Part shown: positions 54,440 to 62,574 of the stretch, in pieces
How the letters are laid out: each line of letters starts with the position of its first letter
Position numbering within the stretch: position 1 is the stretch's first letter
Origin: an uncultured Bacilli bacterium
Lineage (GTDB): Bacteria > Bacillota_I > Bacilli_A > RFN20 > CAG-826
Reading direction: 5' to 3'
Length of the DNA: 64,000 bases
Assembly: GCA_934168325.1 (NCBI GenBank)
Contig: CAKPNG010000002.1
Span: 42,134 to 106,133 of the forward strand
Made by a program: the position numbers and the translations under genes
The notes under the pieces: generated by a model
The model's input: only the letters and a program-made list of their open reading frames with translations
What the model was told of the DNA's origin: nothing
The model's database searches: none

Positions 54440-55912
54440 TTACTTAAATATTTTGTCTACCCATTCAGGATGATCTACAAATGGGTTACGGTTATTTTGT
54501 TTAGAAGCAAATACAACATTATTTCTATTCATTTCAATATCGTCTACTGGATCTAATTTATGCCATTCTACCATTAACGAAACACTACTAGCTACATTAG
54601 TAATAGAATGATTTCTTTCTGCAAAATAAGTAGTCCACATATATAAGATTATACGAGCACAATCTCCTTTTACACTATCCATTGGTTCAAAATATCCACC
54701 ACTAGTTTTAGCGTAATTTACTCCTTGATAAGTTTGTACTTTTCCATTAGAACAATTACCAAATTTTAAACTGCCTCTAGTAGAATTAGGAGTAACATAT
54801 GTTGGCATAATATGTAATGCATCACATCCTGCACCTGATGTACCATATAAGCCACCAGATAAACTCTTTGGCCAAGTATGTTCTCTATTCCATTCTCCTG
54901 CACTTTGTTTTTTTACACTCTTTTGAGTGTAAAAATAAATCATGTTATTTGGGTTTTTAGGATCTTCATTTGCACCTGGTAAAAAAGTTTTTAATCCATC
55001 ATAACCAATACTTTTTTTAGGTTTAGAAATTGATGTTAATGTAGTTCTTAATGTACCATTCATTCCACCAGTTAAAGAATCAGTTATTGATTTATAATAA
55101 TCTTTTTCAGTAGAAGCTATATCATGACTTCCACTACTACTTCCTCCACCAGTAGATCCTCCGGTATTATCTCCACCTGTTGATCCACCACCAGTATTAC
55201 CATTTCCTCCAGTAGAAGTAGATACATCATTATTTCTAGAATATATATAAGTACCAGTACCAGTTTCATTTTTGCCACCATAATTTAATAATGTTCCAAA
55301 CATTATTAAATTATCTCCTACTTTTACTTCATCTTTAGATTTAAATTTAGCTTTATTTAATGAATAGCATCTCCATACTAATAATTCACTATCTGCTGAT
55401 TTAATAGTAAAAGTAGCATTACCATATGAAGTTGATACTTCTTGAATACTAACTACTTTACCAGTAAAGTAACATTCACTTGATGTTTCTTTATCATTTA
55501 ATTTAGATATAATCTCATTACATTCTTTTACTGAATATGGAGATTCTAAACTACCATCATGTTTAGCATATTCATCATATTTATTTTCGGTAGTATCTCC
55601 ACCTGTACTTCCACCTGTGTTATCTCCTCCAGTAGAACCACCTGTATTATCTCCACCAGTTGATCCACCAGTGTTATCTCCACCTGTTGAACCTCCGGTA
55701 TTATCACCACCTTCTGATCCTCCAGTATTGTCTCCAGTGTTATCACCACCAGTACTTCCACCAGTATTATCACCACTACCACCAGTGTTATTATTATCAT
55801 TATTATCTTTATTATTAGTGTCTGGTACTTTAACATCACCACAAGATACTACACCCATTCCTAATAATGCACTTAATATAATAACTAAACTAAATCTTTT
55901 CTTCATATACAT
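54440..55912 (-). CDS. Secreted endonuclease I lipoprotein with OB-like domain and Gly-Ser-Thr repeats
   Basis: A 490-residue lipoprotein. Signal peptide with lipobox VVSC (about residue 24). Linker of GGSTGGDNT units (about residues 40-108). An OB-fold-like nucleic acid binding domain (about 115-230, SPYSVKECNEIISKL, YFTGKVVSI, KVGDNLIMFGTL). A second Gly-rich linker with similar units. The endonuclease I domain (about 265-490) has REHTWPKSL (catalytic His), GCDALHIMPTYVTPNSTRGS, GDCARIILYMWTTYF and NPFVDHPEW. It should cleave DNA outside the cell. The linker DNA is itself a minisatellite that may vary in length between strains. Confidence 0.9.
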   Translation of the reverse strand: MYMKKRFSLVIILSALLGMGVVSCGDVKVPDTNNKDNNDNNNTGGSGDNTGGSTGGDNTGDNTGGSEGGDNTGGSTGGDNTGGSTGGDNTGGSTGGDNTGGSTGGDTTENKYDEYAKHDGSLESPYSVKECNEIISKLNDKETSSECYFTGKVVSIQEVSTSYGNATFTIKSADSELLVWRCYSLNKAKFKSKDEVKVGDNLIMFGTLLNYGGKNETGTGTYIYSRNNDVSTSTGGNGNTGGGSTGGDNTGGSTGGGSSSGSHDIASTEKDYYKSITDSLTGGMNGTLRTTLTSISKPKKSIGYDGLKTFLPGANEDPKNPNNMIYFYTQKSVKKQSAGEWNREHTWPKSLSGGLYGTSGAGCDALHIMPTYVTPNSTRGSLKFGNCSNGKVQTYQGVNYAKTSGGYFEPMDSVKGDCARIILYMWTTYFAERNHSITNVASSVSLMVEWHKLDPVDDIEMNRNNVVFASKQNNRNPFVDHPEWVDKIFK

Positions 55913-56022
55913 CCCCTAAAAATTCTTAGCCTTAAATTATAACAAATAAAAATATAGGTTTCACTAACAATTAGTGAAACCATATTATATCTATATATAT
56001 CTAATAATATTAAATTATATAT

Positions 56023-56070
56023 TTATCGTTTGAATTTAAACAAATTTGTAAAAATTCAAACGAATAATTA
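56023..56070. repeat. 48-bp direct repeat, copy at the 3' end of ATPase copy 2
   Basis: Identical to 57318-57365 (offset 1295). It contains 12-bp inverted arms TCGTTTGAATTT and AAATTCAAACGA. The last three bases are the stop codon of the ATPase. Confidence 0.92.
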
Positions 56071-57300
56071 TGAAAAAGTAATATTAACTTTATTAGTTAA
56101 GAAATCTATTACATTAAGATGAGTAATTCCATCTCTAGATGTATCTAATTTATCTAATGATATAACGTATTTTGGTGAAGCATCTCTAATCTTTTTAAAT
56201 GCCCCATATTCACGATTTATAGTATTTTCACTATCTAGATAATAAGCAACTTGGATAAAGCATTTTTTTCGATCATTTATAACTATAAAATCTATCTCTC
56301 CATCTCTTAATTTTTCATAATAAACTTCATATCCTCTAAATATAAGTTCATTATATATAATTCCTTCAAGAGAAAAACTTTCATCAATTTCTACATTTAG
56401 TCCTAAAGAATTTTTAATTCCAGGATCCATTGGATAATATTTCTTTGTACCATTAAGTCTTTCTTTTCCTTTTATATAATGAGGACTACATTCAGTAATT
56501 AAATAACACTCAATTAAATAATCTAAATAATTATTAATAGTAATTGATTTTGATTTAGCTTCTATATTAGTAATGCCATGATCTAATTGCTTTGCAACAT
56601 TCATTGAAGAAAATAATTTTCCTGTTGTAGATAAAACATAATTTGCAACTCTTTTAAATTCATTTTTATTTATTTTCTTATGCATATTAAAAACATCTTT
56701 TTCAATAATTGATTCATATATACCTTTAAGATATTTTCTTACTTCATTCGAATTACTTTCATTAAATCTTTGTGGCATTCCACCAAATCTTAAATAATCT
56801 AAAAAACTATCATCAAGATTCATTTCAATATTATTATTTTTTCTAAATTCTAAATATTCAGTAAAAGTAAAAGGATATATTTCAAATTCTTTTGCTCTTC
56901 CAGTTAATTTATCTTGTAATTTTCCACTTAATAATTTTGAATTACTACCAGTAACAAAAATTGAACAATTAAAACTAACTCTAATTGCAGCTATAGCAAT
57001 TTCAAATTCTTTAATATTTTGAATTTCATCGATAAAAATATAATATTTATTATTATCTTTAATAAGTGATGAGACTTTATCTTCTAACAATTCGCATGTT
57101 TTAATATTTCTATCTTTAATGCTTTCTAAATCAATCTTAATAATATGATCATCATTAATATAAGTTTTAATTTCGTTAATTATTTGCGAAAGTATAACAG
57201 ATTTACCACATCTTCTAATTCCAGTTATAACTTTTATTAAATCTGATTCATAATAAGGTCTAATTCTTGATAAGTATTGTTCTCTAATAATATTATTCAT
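56068..57300 (-). CDS. AAA ATPase with DUF4143 (AAA_14 family), copy 2, flanked by identical repeats
   Basis: A 410-residue protein. Walker A is VITGIRRCGKSVIL and Walker B is YYIFIDEIQNI, followed by FVTGSNSKLLSG, KLTGRAKEFEIYPFTFTEYL and the C-terminal DUF4143/nuclease-like DGEIDFIVINDRKKCFIQVAYYL. It shares the ITGIRRCGKS opening with copy 1 but the two are otherwise distant, and copy 3 is more so. The gene is bracketed by perfect 48-bp direct repeats, one just upstream of the start and one ending with its stop codon, so repeat plus gene is a 1295-bp unit. Function of the family is unknown. The layout suggests a self-contained, possibly movable cassette. Confidence 0.85.
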   Translation of the reverse strand: MNNIIREQYLSRIRPYYESDLIKVITGIRRCGKSVILSQIINEIKTYINDDHIIKIDLESIKDRNIKTCELLEDKVSSLIKDNNKYYIFIDEIQNIKEFEIAIAAIRVSFNCSIFVTGSNSKLLSGKLQDKLTGRAKEFEIYPFTFTEYLEFRKNNNIEMNLDDSFLDYLRFGGMPQRFNESNSNEVRKYLKGIYESIIEKDVFNMHKKINKNEFKRVANYVLSTTGKLFSSMNVAKQLDHGITNIEAKSKSITINNYLDYLIECYLITECSPHYIKGKERLNGTKKYYPMDPGIKNSLGLNVEIDESFSLEGIIYNELIFRGYEVYYEKLRDGEIDFIVINDRKKCFIQVAYYLDSENTINREYGAFKKIRDASPKYVISLDKLDTSRDGITHLNVIDFLTNKVNITFS

Positions 57301-57317
57301 ATAGATATAATAGCAAG

Positions 57318-57365
57318 TTATCGTTTGAATTTAAACAAATTTGTAAAAATTCAAACGAATAATTA
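57318..57365. repeat. 48-bp direct repeat, copy upstream of ATPase copy 2
   Basis: Perfect copy of 56023-56070, 18 bp before the ATPase start codon. It overlaps where the promoter should be, so it may be an operator as well as a repeat end. Confidence 0.92.
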
Positions 57366-57381
57366 ATTAATATGAGTATAT

Positions 57382-58251
57382 TTATCTTATATCTATATCT
57401 ATTAATTCATAATCTAATGAACCAATACCTAATTCATTTCCATATTTTAATATTAATTCACCTTTTTTAGAATTAACTCTTTCTAAGAAATGATCTAATC
57501 CTTTATCACAACTAGCTTTTATTAAATCTAAAGAACATTTATCAATTGCTAAAGGATCATTAGATATAAGTACGCCAATATCTTTTAAGCAAGGATCTTC
57601 AGCAACTGCACAACAATCACAATCTACACTCATATTTTTAAGTACATTAATATAAATTACTTTATTTTTAAATAATTTATCTATGGAATAGGCAGCATCT
57701 GCCATACTAGCTATAAAATCTTCTTGTTTAGTAGCCCGCATATTGCTAGAAGTAACTCCTGCTCCATGAATATATTTTTTACCAAAACTAGATGCACATC
57801 CAATGGACAATTGTTTTAAAGAACCTCCAAATCCACCCATTGGATGTCCTTTAAAATGAGTAAATACTAATAAAGAATCATAATTTAATATATCTTTACC
57901 TATATAATTCTTTTTAATCTTAATTCCATTAGGTATATCAAGCACATAATCTGGTTTATCTTTATCTAATAAATCAAATTTAAAATCTAACCATCCATGT
58001 TCTTTTAATAAATTAAGATGAACATCGTTATTATGTCTTGATCCTTCATAAGCAGTATTACATTCACCTAAAGTAGCATCTAAATAATTAATTAAATCTT
58101 TAAATAAAGAAGGATGTAAATAATTTTGATTACCTTTTTCTCCACTATGTATTTTAGCTAATATTTTACCTTCTAATTTATAATTATATTTCTTATATAA
58201 TCTTAATATACCTTCACTTGATATATCTCTTGTAAACATAATCTTACTCAT
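57382..58251 (-). CDS. DUF362-domain protein
   Basis: A 289-residue cytosolic protein of the DUF362 family, with HFKGHPMGGFGGSLKQLSIGCASSFGKK as the core signature (quoted by its piece FGGSLKQLSIGC) and a Cys cluster DCDCCAVAEDPC that may bind an iron-sulfur cluster or metal. Full DUF362 proteins often carry two 4Fe-4S motifs at the end; here only the internal Cys group is seen. The family's role is not established. A 13-bp dyad lies 30-60 bp upstream of its start. It is adjacent to, but outside, the repeat-bounded ATPase cassette. Confidence 0.82.
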   Translation of the reverse strand: MSKIMFTRDISSEGILRLYKKYNYKLEGKILAKIHSGEKGNQNYLHPSLFKDLINYLDATLGECNTAYEGSRHNNDVHLNLLKEHGWLDFKFDLLDKDKPDYVLDIPNGIKIKKNYIGKDILNYDSLLVFTHFKGHPMGGFGGSLKQLSIGCASSFGKKYIHGAGVTSSNMRATKQEDFIASMADAAYSIDKLFKNKVIYINVLKNMSVDCDCCAVAEDPCLKDIGVLISNDPLAIDKCSLDLIKASCDKGLDHFLERVNSKKGELILKYGNELGIGSLDYELIDIDIR

Positions 58252-58283
58252 AATTAATACCTCATATTTATATGATTTATTTT

Positions 58284-58310
58284 ACTATTTATTTAATTTA
58301 AATAAATAGT
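58284..58310. promoter_or_regulatory. Perfect 27-bp dyad upstream of the DUF362 gene
   Basis: ACTATTTATTTAA and TTAAATAAATAGT (13 bp each, one central base). A hairpin with no loop is unlikely, so an operator bound by a dimer is the simpler reading. The rest of 58252-58616 shows no gene apart from the promoter at 58556. Confidence 0.55.
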
Positions 58311-58555
58311 GATATTTATATTTATATCTTTTAATTGATAATAAAAAATAGTTTATATTTGTATTTTTAATAAATTAATTTATTCATCATTAAAATTTAT
58401 ATTTTTATATAATTTGTAATAATATTTTATTAAATTGATAAGAAAATAAATTATCTTTTTATATTTATTATTCATATTTATATTGATTGGTACGAATATT
58501 TTTATATTATTATGTAACCATTTGTGAATTATTAACTAAAATAAAGCTAGTTTAA

Positions 58556-58585
58556 TTGACTTAAGAAAATATAAGAGAATAATAA
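58556..58585 (+). promoter_or_regulatory. Candidate promoter of the 327-residue membrane protein gene
   Basis: TTGACT (58556-58561), 18-bp spacer, TAATAA (58580-58585). Followed by SD AAGGGGG 4 bases before the ATG at 58617. Confidence 0.45.
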
Positions 58586-58616
58586 TTACTAGGATAAATT
58601 TTTAAAAGGGGGATTT

Positions 58617-59600
58617 ATGAAAGTAAAAGTTTTTCTAGGTCATATAATGACTGCATTATTTGCTTTCTTTGCTAGTTTCATTGCTGGTAATTTTTTTAGT
58701 AATGGGACTAGTGGATTCGATGCAAATACTTTATGTAGTTTAACTGCAAGTGTTGGTATCATTTTTGGTATTGTATCTTTTTTTGCGCCAAATCGTTCAA
58801 ATAAAGATGCTATTATTTCAGGTATTATTTATATCGTTTTAGGTTTAGCTATTGGTGGGTTAACTGCTGGTCAACAACAAACTTATGCAATAGTTGTAGC
58901 TGCTATTCTTTTAATTGCTTTTGGTTTTAATAAAGTATTCTTTTATTTAGGATATTTAAAAGGTGGCATTGAACGTCGTTCAAAAACTAGACCTCTTGGT
59001 CTTTCTAATGTTTTAATTTGTATTGGTTTAATAGCAGAAGCTATTATTATAGTTTTAGTTCAATTCAAGGTATTAGATATTGCTAATATTGGCTGGGCTA
59101 AATATTTATTTACTATTTTATTATCGGTATTAGGTGCTTTTACCTTAATATATGCTACTTATTATGTTATTCGTTTTAAATTTGTTACTAATAAATCTAA
59201 TAATAAAGTTAGAACACAATCAAATACTACTTCTACACAAAAAGATTATAGATCAGTAGATAGATCATCAATTAGTTCTATTTTATATGATAGATGTTAC
59301 GATATAGCACGTCATCATTCTGGATCTTATGATATTACTAAAGGTAGTGTATCACTTGATATTTCAGTAAAAATTAATAATGGTAATATTAATTACACAA
59401 TTAATGGAACTTTAAATCCAAGTGATGTTAAAGATAATTATGATGCTAATGATTTTAAGAGTTCATTAAAAAATTTATTAGAAAATAAATCTAATCAAAT
59501 ATTAAATGAAACAGATTCAACCATCGATAAATTACGTAAACAATATCAAAATTATGATGGTGAATACAATATGCATGTTGATGTTGGTACTTTAAAATAA
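58617..59600 (+). CDS. Membrane protein with soluble C-terminal domain, unknown function
   Basis: A 327-residue protein. Residues 1-195 hold about six hydrophobic segments (including FAFFASFIAGNFF, LCSLTASVGIIFGIVSFF, ILLIAFGFNKVFFYLGYL, FTILLSVLGAFTLIYATYYVI). Residues 200-327 are soluble and begin with a Ser/Thr-rich linker (TQSNTTSTQKDYRS), followed by a beta-rich ISVKINNGNINYTING part and a charged tail. No family is recognised. The strong SD AAGGGGG, own promoter and terminator mark it as a single gene. Confidence 0.65.
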   Translation: MKVKVFLGHIMTALFAFFASFIAGNFFSNGTSGFDANTLCSLTASVGIIFGIVSFFAPNRSNKDAIISGIIYIVLGLAIGGLTAGQQQTYAIVVAAILLIAFGFNKVFFYLGYLKGGIERRSKTRPLGLSNVLICIGLIAEAIIIVLVQFKVLDIANIGWAKYLFTILLSVLGAFTLIYATYYVIRFKFVTNKSNNKVRTQSNTTSTQKDYRSVDRSSISSILYDRCYDIARHHSGSYDITKGSVSLDISVKINNGNINYTINGTLNPSDVKDNYDANDFKSSLKNLLENKSNQILNETDSTIDKLRKQYQNYDGEYNMHVDVGTLK

Positions 59601-59630
59601 TATAAACTAAAAAATATTAAATAAGTTAAT

Positions 59631-59662
59631 AAGGATGTTTCAAAATCGAAACATCCTTTTTT
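59631..59662 (+). terminator. Terminator of the 327-residue membrane protein gene
   Basis: AAGGATGTTTC pairs with GAAACATCCTT (11 bp), loop AAAATC, followed by TTTTTT. Confidence 0.9.
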
Positions 59663-59914
59663 ATCTTTATTAAGAATAGTTTTTAAATATCATTTTTTTA
59701 TATTGATTATATCTTTATTCATAATATATACATTACTATAACTGTTTATTTCTTTAATTGTTTTATAAATAAGTATTTCTTTCTATTGCACTTTACTTTT
59801 TGATAATTTATGTGCATTTGCAAGTAAAATATAAGCATAACTTGTATTAATTTTTACTAAAATACACAATATAAAATATCTTCGATTGGTTGCGTACTTT
59901 TTATATCTATTTAG

Positions 59915-60000
59915 GTTTTTTCGGTATTTTACTTTGGTTTTTTTCGTAATTTCATTTATGTTTTTTTCGGTATTTCATTATGACTTTTTTTGATACTAAT
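59915..60000. repeat. Degenerate 23-bp tandem repeats
   Basis: The TCGGTA/TCGTAA/TCGGTA/TGATAC cores start at 59921, 59944, 59967 and 59991, each after a run of T. Same spacing as the repeats at 36448-36525, with a related core (CGG...ATTTTNACT). Confidence 0.55.
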
Positions 60001-60111
60001 TTAATTAAAAAATTGCATATAACTGACATATTTTTATAGTAAGAATCAATAAAATATCTTATAATTTTAATAGTTTTATTTATATAAAATAATTCATTGA
60101 TATCATAATTT

Positions 60112-60149
60112 AAGGGGGAAAGAATATTATAAGTATTTACTTATAATAT
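60112..60149 (+). promoter_or_regulatory. Distant SD with bridging hairpin before the 299-residue gene
   Basis: SD AAGGGGG (60112-60118) is 41 bases from ATG 60160. Between them ATATTATAAGTA and TACTTATAATAT (60124-60135, 60138-60149) form a 12-bp hairpin. Folding would bring the SD to about 15 bases of the start. Confidence 0.5.
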
Positions 60150-60159
60150 AAGAAAATTT

Positions 60160-61059
60160 ATGTCATTATTTAAGAAAAAGAAACAAGAAGTTATTAATCA
60201 AGATGAAGATTATTATTATTTAGCTTTAACTAATTATACTGATGGTAATTATCAAGATACTATTAATAATTTAATAAGTGCTACTAATATAGATTCTACA
60301 GGTAGAGCAGAATTAGATTTAGCGATGTTATCTATTAATACAACGGTAGTAACTCAAGATGAATTAGATTTAGATATGTTTTTTGAATATTGCGTAGAAG
60401 CAATGAAAAAAGGTAATGATAAAGCTTATGGTTTAGTTACTTTTGTTTTAGATATGTGTGATAATCATGAAGATTTATTACATTTTATTGAAGATCATAA
60501 AGATTATATTAATGATGCTTTATTTAATATTTATGTTGCTGAAGCTTATATGGATATGTTTAATAGTGGAGATGAAGATAAATATTTTGATCCTTCTATA
60601 TGTCATACTGCTTGTAAGATCGCTATAGAAAGTGCAAGTTATGAATATGATAAATTTAAAAATGAATTTGATGATGCTGTTGAATTCTCTATTTATAGTG
60701 AAACTTATCCTAATTTAGATTATTCTAATTTACTTGGTAAAGCTTATTGGGTAAGTGCTAGAGCAATGTTATTCTATCCTGAAGGATATAGTGATAAAGA
60801 TTTTATCGATACAATTGAAAAAGCTTTAGAATATGCTAATTTTAATGATGATATATTCTTAATTTATCAATTATTTTTATACGCTATATTTAATAATCAA
60901 TTTGAATTAGGAGATTCTGAGCTTTGTAATAAAGTTATGAATAAATTTGATGATTTTTATCATTCTTTAACTAGTGAACAACAAGATTCTTATTCTGATG
61001 CTTATAATAATATGTGGGATAAATATAATGAATTCTTTGATAAATTAGGTATTAATTAA
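60160..61059 (+). CDS. Acidic helical-repeat protein, unknown function
   Basis: A 299-residue, strongly acidic cytosolic protein (many Asp, Glu and Tyr), predicted all-helical, with TPR/SEL1-like spacing (YYLALTNYTDGNYQDTINNLI, then AYGLVTFVLDMCDN, ALFNIYVAEAYMDMF). Helical repeats of this kind usually bind partner proteins. No catalytic motif is visible. The only in-frame ATG follows an in-frame stop 11 codons upstream, so the start is firm although the SD is unusually far. It may be functionally paired with the 327-residue protein, but this is only proximity. Confidence 0.65.
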   Translation: MSLFKKKKQEVINQDEDYYYLALTNYTDGNYQDTINNLISATNIDSTGRAELDLAMLSINTTVVTQDELDLDMFFEYCVEAMKKGNDKAYGLVTFVLDMCDNHEDLLHFIEDHKDYINDALFNIYVAEAYMDMFNSGDEDKYFDPSICHTACKIAIESASYEYDKFKNEFDDAVEFSIYSETYPNLDYSNLLGKAYWVSARAMLFYPEGYSDKDFIDTIEKALEYANFNDDIFLIYQLFLYAIFNNQFELGDSELCNKVMNKFDDFYHSLTSEQQDSYSDAYNNMWDKYNEFFDKLGIN

Positions 61060-61084
61060 TTAAAGATTATAATTAGTAATATAT

Positions 61085-61127
61085 AAAAATATTCAATGTT
61101 TAGATGAACTAATATTGAATATTTTTT
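61085..61127. terminator. Bidirectional terminator between convergent genes
   Basis: AATATTCAAT pairs with ATTGAATATT (10 bp), with A and T runs on both sides so it can serve both the 299-residue gene and the EEP gene. Confidence 0.75.
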
Positions 61128-61209
61128 ATTTATAAGTAAAGAAATTTACTTGTAAAAACTATATATTTTTTCTTAAAAACCTTTCTAATCTAAGGTATTT
61201 ATATAAATT

Positions 61210-62373
61210 TTAGATTAATTCAAAACTTAAAGTTGTAGGCTGATGATCACTATATTCAAAGCCATTGTCACCAACTTTAGTTGTTTCTATTTTATTAACT
61301 TTGACATTATTACTAACAATAAAGCCATCTACTGTAGAAGCAAATGTATAACCTCTAGTCCAAGGTATATCACATCCTCTACAACTAGGTTCATTATCAG
61401 TTGCTATAACTTTAAATTCACTAGCTATACGAGATTTTTTATTTTCATCAAACATATAACTAATCCATTCAGGTCTTAATTGTTTATACATATTTGCATA
61501 TGGTTTATTATCTAAATCATATGAAAATAAAGGATTATTAGTTAATAAATCATGATTAAAATCACCACCACAAATAACATAATTACCTTTATTATATTCA
61601 TTTGTCATAAATTCATTTAATTCATTAATTTGTTTATTTCTAATAATTCCCTTTTCATCATATGCTGACATATGAGAATTAATTAAAATTAAATCTTTAT
61701 TATCTTCTACTTTAATTCTATGAGTAGAAAAACATCTATCTAAATCAAAGAATTTAGAAAAACCATCAGCAATAGTATATTCAACTCTATTTGCTTCATT
61801 TATTCCATATTTAGAAAAAGTTTGTAATCCAGCTTTAGATTTACCATGATGATCATAAAGAGGATACATTAAATAAGCAGTATCAAAATTAATAGCATAA
61901 GTAGAACCATAATCTTTAAAAGAATTTAAAAACATTTCTTTTTGATTAATGTGATAAGCTCTATCACTTTTAGTATCTACTTCTTGAAATAAATAAAAAT
62001 CACTATTTAATTTTTTAGATTCTTCAATAGAACCTAAGGTATTTTTCATTACATTATCATAGCTTATACCTTTACCTCTTTTACCAGCAGTTTTAGTACC
62101 ATCTGGACTATATCCTTTATCTAAAAAGAAAGTATAATTAGGAGAATAAGCTCCAAATCCAATATTATAAGATGTAACCTTTAATTCTTTATTTTTACTA
62201 ACTATATTAGAAGTATTATTTTCAACATTTAAAGGCGTATTACCTATTCTTTTATAAGATGCTATAACATAAGCTGCATAACTTCCTACTAATAAAATCG
62301 GAACTAAAATTATCGTAGAAACACAAATAATTATAATATTTCTTATTCTTTTCTTTTTATTATTACTAGACAT
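61210..62373 (-). CDS. Membrane-anchored endonuclease/exonuclease/phosphatase-family protein
   Basis: A 387-residue protein with a basic N-terminus and one membrane segment (about residues 11-36). The EEP fold follows with its metal and catalytic motifs: KVTSYNIGFG, FYLFQEVD (Glu), LINSHMSAYD, VICGGDFNHD (Asp-Asn) and the terminal SDHQPTT (Asp-His). It should hydrolyse phosphodiesters or phosphomonoesters outside the cell (DNA, lipid headgroups such as sphingomyelin, or inositol phosphates). The substrate cannot be told. Exported with the two endonuclease I proteins, it adds to phosphate/nucleotide scavenging. Confidence 0.88.
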   Translation of the reverse strand: MSSNNKKKRIRNIIIICVSTIILVPILLVGSYAAYVIASYKRIGNTPLNVENNTSNIVSKNKELKVTSYNIGFGAYSPNYTFFLDKGYSPDGTKTAGKRGKGISYDNVMKNTLGSIEESKKLNSDFYLFQEVDTKSDRAYHINQKEMFLNSFKDYGSTYAINFDTAYLMYPLYDHHGKSKAGLQTFSKYGINEANRVEYTIADGFSKFFDLDRCFSTHRIKVEDNKDLILINSHMSAYDEKGIIRNKQINELNEFMTNEYNKGNYVICGGDFNHDLLTNNPLFSYDLDNKPYANMYKQLRPEWISYMFDENKKSRIASEFKVIATDNEPSCRGCDIPWTRGYTFASTVDGFIVSNNVKVNKIETTKVGDNGFEYSDHQPTTLSFELI

Positions 62374-62462
62374 ATTATATTAACTCCTAAAAATACATTT
62401 GTTATTTATTATTATACATAAAATCTACTTTATAAGTAATATATAGTTACAAATAGAACGAT

Positions 62463-62507
62463 ATATCTCTTAAAATCTAAAGTCTGATTTTATATTTTCA
62501 GAGATAT
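62463..62507. repeat. Nested inverted repeat between EEP and ATPase copy 3
   Basis: Outer arms ATATCTCT/AGAGATAT (62463-62470, 62500-62507) and inner arms TAAAATC/GATTTTA (62471-62477, 62486-62492). No T tract, so a terminator is uncertain. Confidence 0.55.
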
Positions 62508-62574
62508 TTTAATACTTTTTAAATAATTAAAAAAGCAACTAATGTTCTTTTATGTCTTTTTTTAACAATAAAAT

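Larger units (their letters stand above)
59663..60159. other. Intergenic region with tandem repeats and the leader of the next gene
   Basis: About 500 bp with no gene. It holds three to four T-rich 23-bp units (59921-59996, core TTTTTCGGTATTT) and the SD plus hairpin at 60112-60149. I see no clear promoter. Confidence 0.5.

Noticed and set aside
55617..55919. Pro-rich 100-residue frame on the plus strand opposite the nuclease linker
   Set aside because: Antisense of the GGSTGG repeats, which always gives PPVLSPP; no start context.
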